Source: an uncultured Bacillota bacterium (GTDB lineage Bacteria > Bacillota > Clostridia > Oscillospirales > Oscillospiraceae). Taken from it: 42,598 bases of DNA. The stretch spans positions 1 to 42,598 of the forward strand of contig CANSXE010000008.1 of the NCBI GenBank assembly GCA_947650875.1. Direction: 5' to 3'. Shown here piece by piece: positions 20,193 through 28,471 of the stretch (the first letter of the stretch is position 1; every line of letters starts with the position of its first letter). Under the pieces are notes generated by a model that saw only the letters and a list, made by a program, of their open reading frames with translations, searched no databases and was not told the DNA's origin. A program made the position numbers and the translations under genes.

Positions 20193-21017
20193 TTGAATCA
20201 GGATTTAAAAGAAGTATGTAAAGACATACGCTGCGACGTTATGACCTGCATCGGGCATCTCGGAGTGGGGCATATCGGCGGCTGCCTGTCGCTGGTGGAG
20301 CTTCTGGCTGTGCTGTACTTCCAGGAGATGAACATCGACCCCAAACAGCCCCGGATGGCGGGGCGGGACCGTCTGGTGTGCTCCAAGGGCCACGCCGGAC
20401 CCGCCGTCTATGCCGCACTGGCAAACCGCGGTTATTTCGACCGCGCCGAACTGCTCACTCTAAACCAGGGCGGCACCAATCTGCCCAGCCACTGCGACAT
20501 GAACCGGACCGTCGGCATCGACATGACGACCGGCAGCCTGGGACAGGGTTTCTCCTGTGCTGTAGGCGTCGCGCTGGGCTCCAAGCTGGAGAACGACGGC
20601 GCCACAGTCTATTCCATTATCGGTGACGGAGAGAGCCAGGAGGGCCAGATTTGGGAGGCGGCTATGTTCGCCGCGGCGAAAAAACTGGATAACCTGGTGG
20701 GAATCACCGACTACAACAAGCTGCAGATTGATGATACCGTAGAAAATGTCAACGGCATTATGCCGCTGTCCGACAAGTGGCGCGCCTTTGGTTGGAATGT
20801 TATCGAGGTAGAAGACGGAAACGACACAGCGCAGGTATCGGACGCGCTAAAACAGGCGAAGCGTTTTGCGGGCAGCGGAAAGCCCTCCATGATTATATTA
20901 CATACGGTTAAGGGCTGCGGAGTCTCTTTCATTGAGGAAAAGGGCAGCGCCAACCACAACATGAATATCAGCGAAGAGGATGTCAAGCGCGCCATCGCTG
21001 AAATCAGAGGGGAGTGA
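20193..21017 (+). CDS. Transketolase, N-terminal subunit
   Basis: A 274-aa TPP-binding (PP) half of a two-gene transketolase. It shows GHLGVGHIGGCLSLVELLAVLYF, DRLVCSKGHAGPAVYA, the TPP/Mg motif GDGESQEGQIWE, and DYNKLQIDDTVENV with the metal-ligand Asn. The start is TTG 20193, 8 nt after GGGGAGG. The C-terminal half follows 5 nt after its stop. Transketolases move two-carbon ketol units between sugars. The surrounding operon carries an unusual RpiB and an alcohol dehydrogenase, so a specialised substrate is likelier than the pentose phosphate pathway. Confidence 0.93.
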   Translation: MNQDLKEVCKDIRCDVMTCIGHLGVGHIGGCLSLVELLAVLYFQEMNIDPKQPRMAGRDRLVCSKGHAGPAVYAALANRGYFDRAELLTLNQGGTNLPSHCDMNRTVGIDMTTGSLGQGFSCAVGVALGSKLENDGATVYSIIGDGESQEGQIWEAAMFAAAKKLDNLVGITDYNKLQIDDTVENVNGIMPLSDKWRAFGWNVIEVEDGNDTAQVSDALKQAKRFAGSGKPSMIILHTVKGCGVSFIEEKGSANHNMNISEEDVKRAIAEIRGE

Positions 21018-21022
21018 CAGAT

Positions 21023-21946
21023 ATGGAAATGAGAGCGGTTTATGCCGCGTGTCTGGCGGAACTGATGGAACAGGACCGGCATGTTGTTGTTCTGGACGCG
21101 GACCTGGCCAAGGCCAGCGGCACACGGGGACTGTATGAGCGCTTTCCCAATCAGACGTTTAACTGCGGAATCGCGGAACAGAATATGGCGTCAATTGCCG
21201 CAGGGCTGTCCAGTTACGGCTTTAAGCCCTATATCGAGAGCTTTACCCCCTTTGCAACCCGACGTATCTGCGACCAGGCTGCCATCTCTATTTCTTACGC
21301 CAAGCGCAACGTAAAAATTGTAGGCACCGACCCCGGCATCTCCGCGGAGCTCAACGGCGGAACCCATATGAGTATGGAGGACATCGGCGTCATGCGCTCC
21401 ATCCCGGGCATGGTCATTTTTGAGCCGGTAGACGAGGTGCAGCTCCGGGCCGCAATGCCTGTGCTCTACCATTACGACGGCTGTGTCTATATCCGTCTGT
21501 TCCGCAAAGAGACGGCGCAGGTATTCCAAGAGGGCTACCGCTTCGAATTGTTCAAGGCCGATATGCTGCGGGAGGGCAAGGATATCAGCATCTTTGTCTC
21601 CGGCATGTTGACGGCGGATACCCTGGAAGCCGTTAAGCTGCTGGCGGAGGAGGGGATTCACGCCGAGGTCATCAACGTCCACACCATTAAGCCCATCGAC
21701 AAGGAGACCGTGCTCGCCTCCGCCCAAAAGACGGGCGCCGTCCTGACCGTGGAAAATCATAACGTGATCGGGGGGCTGCACTCCGCAGTCCTGGAGGTGC
21801 TGGCCCAGGAGAAAATCCCCGCTGTGGCGGTGGGGGTGCAGGACCGCTTTGGCGAAGTGGGCAAGATTCCCTATCTCAAGAAGATTATGGGCCTGAACAC
21901 AGAGGATATTGCGGCCGCAGCCAAACGCGCTGTCGCACTGAAATAA
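21023..21946 (+). CDS. Transketolase, C-terminal subunit
   Basis: A 307-aa Pyr-domain half with the catalytic Glu that activates TPP in FNCGIAEQNMASIAAGLS, FATRRICDQAAISISYAKRN, and a C-terminal domain (VINVHTIKPIDKETVL, VENHNVIGGLHSAV). I chose ATG 21023, 8 nt after GGGGAG; an in-frame GTG overlaps that site. It pairs with the gene upstream to form the complete enzyme. Split transketolases of this type are frequent in catabolic operons of Firmicutes. Confidence 0.93.
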   Translation: MEMRAVYAACLAELMEQDRHVVVLDADLAKASGTRGLYERFPNQTFNCGIAEQNMASIAAGLSSYGFKPYIESFTPFATRRICDQAAISISYAKRNVKIVGTDPGISAELNGGTHMSMEDIGVMRSIPGMVIFEPVDEVQLRAAMPVLYHYDGCVYIRLFRKETAQVFQEGYRFELFKADMLREGKDISIFVSGMLTADTLEAVKLLAEEGIHAEVINVHTIKPIDKETVLASAQKTGAVLTVENHNVIGGLHSAVLEVLAQEKIPAVAVGVQDRFGEVGKIPYLKKIMGLNTEDIAAAAKRAVALK

Positions 21947-21962
21947 GAAAGGGGTATGGACT

Positions 21963-22439
21963 ATGAAAGTTGCCATCGGAAGCGATAAATCCGGGTTTGC
22001 CGCCAAGGAGAGCATCAAGGCGCTCCTCAGCGAGGCGGGAATCTCCTTTGATGATCTGGGGACCAGGGACCTGGAGCATGTGAAGCCCTATTATATGGTA
22101 GCGGATGAGGTCGCCCCTCTGGTTGCGGCCGGAGCCTACGACAGGGCCATCCTCATCTGCGGAACCGGGGCCGGCATGAGCGTGGTGTCCAACAAATACA
22201 GGGGCGTTTACGCTGTGGCCTGTGAGGGTGTGTATTCTGCAAAGATGGCCAGAGCCATCAACAACGCCAATATACTGTGTATGGGGGGCTGGATTGTCGG
22301 CCCGGAAATGGCCGCCGAGATGGCCAAGGTATTCCTCGCTACCGATTGGCTCCAGGATCTGGAGGACTGGCGCCAGGAAAATCTGAAAAAATTTAACGCT
22401 CAGGTATTGGAAATCGAGGGGAAAATTTATGGGAATTGA
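21963..22439 (+). CDS. RpiB/LacAB-family sugar isomerase with substituted active-site histidines
   Basis: A 158-aa RpiB-fold isomerase. The catalytic base Cys66 is present in ILICGTGAGMSVVSNK. However, the two histidines that in E. coli RpiB serve ring opening and phosphate binding are replaced: GCDH reads GSDK (Lys9) and QHND reads AINN (Ile99). This suggests that its substrate is not an ordinary cyclic pentose phosphate. AAAGGGG lies 8 nt before the ATG. The next gene starts 11 nt inside its end. A role as isomerase of a short-chain, possibly sulfonated or carboxylated aldose is inference. Confidence 0.88.
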   Translation: MKVAIGSDKSGFAAKESIKALLSEAGISFDDLGTRDLEHVKPYYMVADEVAPLVAAGAYDRAILICGTGAGMSVVSNKYRGVYAVACEGVYSAKMARAINNANILCMGGWIVGPEMAAEMAKVFLATDWLQDLEDWRQENLKKFNAQVLEIEGKIYGN

Positions 22440-23526
22440 ATTTGCTTACATCCAGCCTGTTGCCATCTATTTTGGACAGGGCCGTTTTCGGATGCTGTCC
22501 CAGCTTTTGCAGGAGATGGAGATTGACAGATGTGTTTTGGTGTGTGACCCCTATTTCGCCCCCCGAGCCCAGCAGATCATGGAGGAAAACAAGGCTGTTT
22601 GCGCGGTTTTCTCTGAAGTAGAACCCAATCCCCAGCTCAAGGGAATTATTCAGGTGACGGAACTGGCGCGGAAGCATCAGGCCCAGGGCGTAATCGGCGT
22701 CGGCGGAGGAAGCACGCTGGACACCGCGAAGTTTGCCGCCGCCATTGCACTGGACGGCGGGGATGCCATCGACTATTACGAAGGGCGCCGTCCCTTCCCT
22801 GCCCGGCGCCTGGCTATGATTGCCGTCCCCACCACCGCCGGCACAGGCAGCGAGGTGACTCAGGTGTCGGTAGTGAGCCACGGGGACGAGAAGAAGACCA
22901 TCAACAATCCCGCGTTTATGCCGAAAGCCGCCATTGTTGACCCGGAGCTGAGCAGTTCCGTCCCGCCGAAGGTAACCATGAACACAGGGCTCGATGCCAT
23001 GGCTCACGCGCTGGAGGGTTATTGGAGTGTGAATCACCAGCCCATCTGCGACGTGCTGGCCATCGAGACGGTGCGGACCGTTTTGAACAACCTGGAAAGG
23101 GCATGGCGCGACGGAAGTGATATGGAAGCCAGAAGCAATATGGCCTATGCGGCCCTTCTGGGCGGCATGGCCTTTGCCCAGCCGAAAACCGCCGCCAGTC
23201 ACGCCTGCAGCTACCCGCTTTCCGAGGACTATCATCTTCCTCACGGAGAGGCGTGCGCCTTCACCCTGGACAGCATCGTCATGCTCAATGCGGACGAGCG
23301 GCTGGACTATCTGTGCAAGGCGGTGGGTCTGGAGGACTGCGCCGCCCTGGCCCGCCGCATCCGGGAACTGAAAGAACTGGGCGGCCTGCGCACCCGTCTC
23401 TCTCAGCTGGGAGACGTGGATGTCGGCAAGCTGGCCCACGACTGCGCTGTACACCCTCTGATGAAAAACAACCCGGTCAAGCTGGACGAGACGGCACTTG
23501 TCAAAATGTTTGAGGCGCTGCGCTGA
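22429..23526 (+). CDS. Iron-containing (group III) alcohol dehydrogenase
   Basis: A 365-aa NAD(P)H-dependent dehydrogenase. It has the nucleotide motif GVGGGSTLDTAK (about residue 87), PTTAGTGSEVTQ, metal ligands in TGLDAMAHALEGY (Asp/His), SHACSYPL (His) and LPHGEACA (His). Members reduce aldehydes or oxidise alcohols with Fe2+ or Zn2+. The start overlaps the isomerase gene by 11 nt, with GAGGGG 7 nt upstream. In this operon it most plausibly reduces the aldehyde released by the transketolase, regenerating NAD+ (inference). Confidence 0.92.
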   Translation: MGIEFAYIQPVAIYFGQGRFRMLSQLLQEMEIDRCVLVCDPYFAPRAQQIMEENKAVCAVFSEVEPNPQLKGIIQVTELARKHQAQGVIGVGGGSTLDTAKFAAAIALDGGDAIDYYEGRRPFPARRLAMIAVPTTAGTGSEVTQVSVVSHGDEKKTINNPAFMPKAAIVDPELSSSVPPKVTMNTGLDAMAHALEGYWSVNHQPICDVLAIETVRTVLNNLERAWRDGSDMEARSNMAYAALLGGMAFAQPKTAASHACSYPLSEDYHLPHGEACAFTLDSIVMLNADERLDYLCKAVGLEDCAALARRIRELKELGGLRTRLSQLGDVDVGKLAHDCAVHPLMKNNPVKLDETALVKMFEALR

Positions 23527-24446
23527 TGAAGGGCGGCCTGAAAAGCATTGGCATGATCGGCGGTATGGTGATCTGCTGGTCAATCTATTATGCGGCAAGC
23601 AAGGTCATGGTAAATCTAACCGGATCACCCTATCTGGCCGGTATGCTGCTGCGTGCCGCGGCGCTGCTGTTTTTGAGCGCCCAGCTGCTGGCGGGACACG
23701 GATTTTCAAAACTGTTTCACCAGGGCAAAGTGTCGCTGATTCTGGTCCTCATTGGCGTTTTGGGATTTCTGCTGGATTTGTTCGCCAATATAGGATATGC
23801 CGGAGGCGCGCTGAGCACCGGAACAGCCCTGCTGAAAACGGACGTTTTGATGGCCAATCTCATCACCGTGTTTCTGTATAAAAAACGGCTCTACCCCTCT
23901 GACTGGCTGGGTACGGCGGTCATGCTCGCCGGCGTGCTGATGGTGTTGGGGCTGAACCTCTCCCAGATCAGCTTCAATCCCACAGATCTGTTTTTTATCC
24001 TCAGTGCCATGTGTGTGACCGCGAACGCCTTTGTGATTAAGGCGGCCCAGGACAAATATCACGCAGACACCGATACCATCTCCTACTACAACAACTTTGT
24101 CGTTTTGCTTCTGTTTAGCTGCAGCGCCGCGTGGGCCGGAGATATACGACCGGAAAATTTTGGCATGATACCAGGCTTTTGGCTCCTGGTACTGCTGGGC
24201 GGCCTGTGCCAGGCGGGCATCTATTTCTTCTACTACAGAAATCTGAAAACCCATGAGGTCTGGGTGGTAAAGCTGTATCTGCTGCTGATGCCTGTAGTCA
24301 GCTGTTTTATCGGCGTTGTATTTTTGGAGGAGGAGTTGACGGGTCAGAAGATACTTGGTATACTGATTGTACTGCTGGGTGCCGCGTTGATTTTGTTGCG
24401 CAACAGAATCAATCACGAGGGAAATTTGACCTGTGCAGACGGTTGA
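23526..24446 (+). CDS. EamA/DMT-family transporter
   Basis: A 306-aa, ten-helix drug/metabolite transporter. It starts at TGATG, sharing one base with the dehydrogenase stop, so translation is coupled. The two EamA halves are recognisable, with AGGALSTGTALLKTDVLMANLI in the first and LLGGLCQAGIYFFYYRN in the second. Members export metabolites. An exporter sitting next to the dehydrogenase, with a separate importer opposite, suggests excretion of a reduced end product. Confidence 0.88.
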   Translation: MKGGLKSIGMIGGMVICWSIYYAASKVMVNLTGSPYLAGMLLRAAALLFLSAQLLAGHGFSKLFHQGKVSLILVLIGVLGFLLDLFANIGYAGGALSTGTALLKTDVLMANLITVFLYKKRLYPSDWLGTAVMLAGVLMVLGLNLSQISFNPTDLFFILSAMCVTANAFVIKAAQDKYHADTDTISYYNNFVVLLLFSCSAAWAGDIRPENFGMIPGFWLLVLLGGLCQAGIYFFYYRNLKTHEVWVVKLYLLLMPVVSCFIGVVFLEEELTGQKILGILIVLLGAALILLRNRINHEGNLTCADG

Positions 24447-24455
24447 GGTCGCTAT

Positions 24456-25676
24456 ATGACACACGAAAATAAGAATATGCTGGATGTCAAACGCACAAAC
24501 CGACGCGCTGTTCTGCGGCTGCTTCAGAAGCAAGGCGCGATGTCGCGCAAACAGCTGGCAAAGCAGCTAGAACTCACGCCGGCGGCCATTACCAAAATTG
24601 TGGGCGAAATGATCGAGGAGGGGCTGCTGGTCGAAGGGGCAAAGCTGCCGGGAAGCAGTGCGGGCCGCCGGGAAATTCTGGTCTACTCCAACTATAGGGC
24701 GTATTGCGCGCTGGGCATTTTTCTGGAGCTGAACCATGCGATTTTATCCGCGGTATGGCTGGACGGACGGGTTATCATGTCTGAGAAGGTGGCGCTGGAT
24801 AAGACGAACACCGCGGACGAGATTATAGACGGACTGTCTCAACGGCTTTTAGCACTGGTGGAGCAGTACGACATCGAGAAGGAAAAAGTCTTGGGTCTGG
24901 GTGTGGCCATTCGCGGCGTAATCAGTACAGATGGCCAGATATCCTACAACAGCTTTGGTATCTTCCGCGAGCGGAACTACCCTATCACTCGCCGCCTGGA
25001 GGAGAAAACAGGATTTCCCGTCCATCTGGCCAACAATGTGCGGGCCATGTTCCTGGCTCAGATATTCAGCGAAAAGGATCGAGATTTGGACGCCCAATTT
25101 TTCCTTCGGTGCGAATACGGCATTGGCGCCTCCCTTGTATTTAACGGAAAAATCTGGTATGGGAGCACCGGCCAATGCTCGGAAATGGGGCACATCCCGG
25201 TGATTCGGCGGGGAGGCAAGTCCTGCAACTGCGGAAAAAGCGGATGTCTGGAGACGATCGCATCTCCCCTGGCCATCCAGCAGGATGCCATACGCATTTT
25301 ATCGGAGGAAAACACCCCCATCCTGTGGCGGATTTGCAGCGGGAAAACGGTAGAGCAGCTGGAGATTGACGATGTGCTGGACGCCGCTCGCAACGGAGAC
25401 GAAAAGGTGGCACAAATCGTTGACAACGCTGTGCTGACGCTGAGCAACGCACTGAAAAATCTGATTTATATTGTGGACCCGAGAAAAATCATCCTCTATG
25501 GCCGGATATTTGAGAACAGGTATTATCTTTCAAAGCTGCTGGCCGAGATGGGAGAGGGCGTTGACATCAATCACGAGGTTATTGTTGAAAAGAGCAAATA
25601 TAACCTGTGTCTGGAGGAAAAGTCCGCCGGGCTAGTGGTTATAGAGCACTTTCTTGACCAAGGCGCCTTGCCTTGA
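24456..25676 (+). CDS. ROK-family transcriptional regulator
   Basis: A 406-aa protein: an N-terminal winged helix (KRTNRRAVLRLLQKQGAMSR, QLELTPAAITKIVGEMIEEG; about residues 12-60) plus a ROK sugar-binding domain. The Zn motif is complete: GHIPVIRRGGKSCNCGKSGCLE. GAGG lies 7 nt before ATG 24456, and the gene is last in the transketolase operon. It probably senses an intermediate of the pathway and represses this operon and perhaps the divergent tct genes through the CATTAATTA sites (inference). Confidence 0.93.
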   Translation: MTHENKNMLDVKRTNRRAVLRLLQKQGAMSRKQLAKQLELTPAAITKIVGEMIEEGLLVEGAKLPGSSAGRREILVYSNYRAYCALGIFLELNHAILSAVWLDGRVIMSEKVALDKTNTADEIIDGLSQRLLALVEQYDIEKEKVLGLGVAIRGVISTDGQISYNSFGIFRERNYPITRRLEEKTGFPVHLANNVRAMFLAQIFSEKDRDLDAQFFLRCEYGIGASLVFNGKIWYGSTGQCSEMGHIPVIRRGGKSCNCGKSGCLETIASPLAIQQDAIRILSEENTPILWRICSGKTVEQLEIDDVLDAARNGDEKVAQIVDNAVLTLSNALKNLIYIVDPRKIILYGRIFENRYYLSKLLAEMGEGVDINHEVIVEKSKYNLCLEEKSAGLVVIEHFLDQGALP

Positions 25677-25708
25677 CTGGATACAGGACTTTCTTTCTAC
25701 TATAGGGC

Positions 25709-25754
25709 AACTAAGACCAGCGCAGTGTTTCGACACCGCGCTGGCCTTAGTTTA
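25709..25754 (+). terminator. Terminator of the transketolase operon
   Basis: A long hairpin with TTCG tetraloop: ACTAAG, CCAGCGC and GTGT pair with ACAC, GCGCTGG and CTTAGT with small internal mismatches. It is followed by TTTATG; the T-run is short but the stem is very stable. Confidence 0.75.
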
Positions 25755-25800
25755 TGTAATTATATTCAATTTCAGCTTCTGTTTGGACGCCAATTCAAAC

Positions 25801-25846
25801 AAAAAACGGCAAAACCTGCGTATAACTACTGTTAAACGCAGGTTTT
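25801..25846 (-). terminator. Terminator of the tRNA operon
   Basis: On the minus strand AAAACCTGCGT pairs with ACGCAGGTTTT, followed by GCCG and TTTTTT. It lies 9 nt beyond the tRNA-Val 3' end. Confidence 0.8.
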
Positions 25847-25854
25847 GTCTACAG

Positions 25855-25930
25855 TGGTGGAGACAACAGAACTCGAATCTGTGACCTCTCGCGTGTGAGG
25901 CGAGCGCTCTACCGGCTGAGCTATGCCTCC
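25855..25930 (-). tRNA. tRNA-Val (anticodon CAC)
   Basis: A 76-nt cloverleaf with encoded CCA: acceptor GGAGGCA / TGTCTCC, D-stem GCTC/GAGC, anticodon stem CTCGC/GCGAG with loop CTCACAC (anticodon CAC), T-arm ACAGA-TTCGAGT-TCTGT. Third tRNA of the Met-Glu-Val transcript. Confidence 0.95.
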
Positions 25931-25943
25931 ATATGGAAAACGG

Positions 25944-26018
25944 TGGTGACCCGGACGGGACTCGAACCCGTGTTGCCGCCGTGAAAGGGCGGAGTCTTAA
26001 CCGCTTGACCACCGGGCC
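25944..26018 (-). tRNA. tRNA-Glu (anticodon TTC)
   Basis: A 75-nt cloverleaf with encoded CCA: acceptor GGCCCGG / CCGGGTC, anticodon stem CCGCC/GGCGG with loop CTTTCAC (anticodon TTC), T-arm ACGGG-TTCGAGT-CCCGT. Confidence 0.95.
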
Positions 26019-26058
26019 GTTTTTTATATGGAAACGGACGCTTGTCCGTTTTTAACAA

Positions 26059-26135
26059 TGGTAGCGGCAACTGGATTTGAACCAGTGACACCGCGGGTAT
26101 GAACCGCGTGCTCTAGCCAACTGAGCTATGCCGCC
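26059..26135 (-). tRNA. tRNA-Met (anticodon CAT), elongator type
   Basis: A 77-nt cloverleaf with encoded CCA: acceptor GGCGGCA / TGCCGCT (first pair G-U), D-stem GCTC/GAGC, anticodon stem CGCGG/CCGCG with loop TTCATAC (anticodon CAT), T-arm ACTGG-TTCAAAT-CCAGT. The anticodon stem lacks the three G-C pairs of initiator tRNA, and the body resembles elongator Met rather than the CAT-anticodon Ile tRNA. Confidence 0.93.
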
Positions 26136-26165
26136 GTGCCACGCCCCTCAAATAGGGCAAGAGCT

Positions 26166-26194
26166 AGTATAGCGGATTTTGGGGTGGTTGTCAA
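26166..26194 (-). promoter_or_regulatory. Promoter of the tRNA-Met-Glu-Val operon
   Basis: Minus strand: -35 TTGACA (26194-26189), 17-bp spacer, -10 TATACT (26171-26166). The ~150 bp upstream of it (26195-26341) are AT-rich and hold nothing else I can support. Confidence 0.85.
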
Positions 26195-26341
26195 CAGTTT
26201 TTTTAAATTTTTCCTTTTTGAAAAAATTTTGCAAAAAACAATGGCTCCATCGGAACGGGACTCAAAGTTTGACGGACAGCCACCACTATAAAATTTTTCA
26301 AAAAAGCGGACGATTTTTTAGATTATTGGTGAAATAGTCTC

Positions 26342-26370
26342 TTCACTTTTTCTTCTGAAAGGAATACAAT
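26342..26370 (+). promoter_or_regulatory. Promoter of galE
   Basis: -35 TTCACT (26342-26347), 17-bp spacer, -10 TACAAT (26365-26370). The leader to the galE ATG is about 40 nt and includes AAAAAGGAGCG. Confidence 0.65.
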
Positions 26371-26416
26371 AGTGGCACCGAAACACCCCGTACTATTTTA
26401 AAAAGGAGCGGTTATT

Positions 26417-27436
26417 ATGTCTATTCTGGTCTGCGGCGGCGCCGGCTACATCGGCAGTCACACCTGTGTGGAACTCATTCAGGCGGGCTACGACATTGTG
26501 GTGGCCGACAATCTGTACAACTCCAGCGAGGAAGCCCTCCGCCGGGTGGAAAAAATTGTGGGCAAGCCCATCCCCTTTATCAAGGCCGAGCTGTGCAGCG
26601 AGACCGAGGTAGAAGCGCTCTTTGCCAAGCACCCTGACATCGACGCGGTGATCCACTTTGCCGGGCTAAAGGCGGTGGGCGAGAGCGTGGCCAAGCCCCT
26701 GGAGTACTACTCCAACAACCTCATCAGCACCCTCTACCTGCTCCAGGCCATGCGCCGCCACGGGGTGAAGAACTTCGTCTTCTCCTCCTCCGCCACGGTC
26801 TACGGCGACCCCGCCACCGTGCCCATCCGGGAGGACTTCCCCACCGGCGGCACCACCAACCCCTACGGCACCTCCAAGCTCTTCCAGGAGAAGATGCTCA
26901 TGGACATCTGCGCCGCCGACCCCGAGCTGAATGTGGCCCTGCTGCGGTACTTCAACCCCATCGGCGCCCACGAGAGCGGCACCATCGGTGAGGACCCCAA
27001 CGGCATCCCCAACAACCTGGTGCCCTATATCGCCAAGGTGGCGGTGGGCCAGCTGGAGAAGGTCCACGTCTTCGGCAACGACTACAACACCCCCGACGGC
27101 ACCGGCGTGCGGGACTATATCCACGTCGTTGATCTGGCCAAGGGCCACGTGGCCGCTCTGAAAAAGCTGGAGACCAAGTGCGGCCTGTTTGTGTGCAACC
27201 TGGGCACCGGCAACGGCTATTCCGTGCTGGACGTGGTCCACGCCTATGAAAAGGCCTGCGGACATGAACTGCCCTACGTCATCGAGGCCCGCCGCCCCGG
27301 CGATATCGCTTCCTGCTACGCCGACCCCGCCAAGGCCCGAGAGGAGCTGGGCTGGGAGGCTCAGCTGGGCATTGAGGAGATGTGTGCCTCCTCCTGGAAG
27401 TGGCAGTCCCAGAACCCAAACGGGTATAAGGGGTAA
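26417..27436 (+). CDS. galE: UDP-glucose 4-epimerase
   Basis: A 339-aa NAD-dependent short-chain dehydrogenase that interconverts UDP-glucose and UDP-galactose, and in many gut bacteria the UDP-N-acetylhexosamines. Visible motifs are the dinucleotide loop GGAGYIGSH (residues 7-15), FSSSATVYGDP with the catalytic Ser, and NPYGTSK with Tyr150 and Lys154. It heads the gene group with the nucleotidyltransferase and NahK-like kinase, separated from them by a REPIN-like element. AAGGAGCGG precedes the ATG. Whether it acts on GlcNAc/GalNAc derivatives is inference from the neighbours. Confidence 0.95.
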   Translation: MSILVCGGAGYIGSHTCVELIQAGYDIVVADNLYNSSEEALRRVEKIVGKPIPFIKAELCSETEVEALFAKHPDIDAVIHFAGLKAVGESVAKPLEYYSNNLISTLYLLQAMRRHGVKNFVFSSSATVYGDPATVPIREDFPTGGTTNPYGTSKLFQEKMLMDICAADPELNVALLRYFNPIGAHESGTIGEDPNGIPNNLVPYIAKVAVGQLEKVHVFGNDYNTPDGTGVRDYIHVVDLAKGHVAALKKLETKCGLFVCNLGTGNGYSVLDVVHAYEKACGHELPYVIEARRPGDIASCYADPAKAREELGWEAQLGIEEMCASSWKWQSQNPNGYKG

Positions 27437-27439
27437 TTT

Positions 27440-27516
27440 GTAGGGGCGGATATCATCCGCCCGCCCCGTTGTGTGGTCTGTTTCATTTAGAACAGGTGGG
27501 TAATACCCACCCCTAC
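27440..27516. repeat. REPIN-like palindromic element, copy 2
   Basis: A 77-bp element starting 4 nt after the galE stop. A GTAGGGGCGG hairpin at the left and a mirrored GGTGGG-TAATA-CCCACCCCTAC hairpin at the right flank a short AT-richer middle. It has the same GTAGGGG foot as the copies at 11811 and 40434. Confidence 0.65.
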
Positions 27517-27547
27517 ATACCGTATTTATATTTTGAGGAGGATAACA

Positions 27548-28468
27548 GTGAACAAACCCGTTTTAGTGATTATGGCCGCCGGCATGGGCAGCCGGTACGG
27601 CGGCCTGAAGCAGCTGGACCCGGTGGGGAACCACGGCCAGCTTATCATCGACTACTCCATCTACGACGCCCGTCGGGCGGGTTTTGAGACGGTGGTGTTC
27701 GTCATCAAGCCTGAGATCGAGGCCGACTTCAAGGAGGCCATCGGCGACCGGGTGTCCAAGGTGATGGACGTGAAGTACGCCTATCAGCTGAAGGAGGACC
27801 TGCCCGAGGGGTACACCGTCCCCGCCGGCCGGACCAAGCCCTGGGGCACCGCCCACGCCGCCCTGTCCGTCCGCAAGCTGGTAGACGGTCCCTTTGCCAT
27901 CATCAACGCCGACGACTACTACGGTCCCGAAGCGTTTCAGGAGATCTACAACTACCTGTCCACCCACGAGGATGGGGATGTATACGAGTATGTTATGGTG
28001 GGCTACCTGCTGAAAAATACCGTCACCGAGAACGGCACCGTGGCCCGGGGCGTGTGCGAGGAGACGGCGGACCACTTCCTCACCCAGGTCACCGAGCGCA
28101 CCAAGATTGAGAAGGGCGAGCCCCCCCGGTACACCGAGGACGACGGGGCCACCTGGACCGACCTGTCCGCCGACACCATCGTGTCCATGAACATGTGGGG
28201 CTTCACCCGCAGCTTCCTGGACGAGGCCCTGGCCCGCTTCCCCGCCTTCCTGGACAAGGCTCTGGCCGAGAATCCGGAGAAGGGGGAGTACTTCCTGCCC
28301 ACCGTGGTCAGCCAGCTCATCGACGAGGGCAAGGCCCGGGTGAAGGTGCTGCGCAGCGAGGACAAGTGGTACGGCGTCACCTACCGGGAGGACAAGCCCA
28401 CGGTGGTGGCCGCCATCACCGAGAAGACCGCCGCCGGGCTCTACCCCGACCGGCTTTGGGAGGTGTGA
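27548..28468 (+). CDS. Sugar-phosphate nucleotidyltransferase
   Basis: A 306-aa NTP_transferase-fold protein. The nucleotide-binding signature MAAGMGSRYGGLKQL occupies residues 9-23, the Mg-binding NADDYYGPEAF follows mid-protein, and GTAHAAL lies just before it. It should couple a sugar 1-phosphate to a nucleotide. I chose GTG 27548, 5 nt after GAGGAGGA. The NahK-like kinase follows 3 nt after its stop, so the two may act in sequence: kinase makes HexNAc-1-P or hexose-1-P, this enzyme makes the nucleotide sugar. The sugar and base specificity are unknown. Confidence 0.85.
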   Translation: MNKPVLVIMAAGMGSRYGGLKQLDPVGNHGQLIIDYSIYDARRAGFETVVFVIKPEIEADFKEAIGDRVSKVMDVKYAYQLKEDLPEGYTVPAGRTKPWGTAHAALSVRKLVDGPFAIINADDYYGPEAFQEIYNYLSTHEDGDVYEYVMVGYLLKNTVTENGTVARGVCEETADHFLTQVTERTKIEKGEPPRYTEDDGATWTDLSADTIVSMNMWGFTRSFLDEALARFPAFLDKALAENPEKGEYFLPTVVSQLIDEGKARVKVLRSEDKWYGVTYREDKPTVVAAITEKTAAGLYPDRLWEV

Positions 28469-28471
28469 GCC

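Noticed and set aside
20193..21946. Housekeeping transketolase for the pentose phosphate pathway
   Set aside because: The operon with a divergent importer, an RpiB variant and an alcohol dehydrogenase under a ROK repressor points to a catabolic specialist; still not excluded without comparison.
25750..26200. T-box or other riboswitch near the tRNA genes
   Set aside because: The structured sequence is fully explained by three tRNA cloverleaves, their promoter and their terminator.
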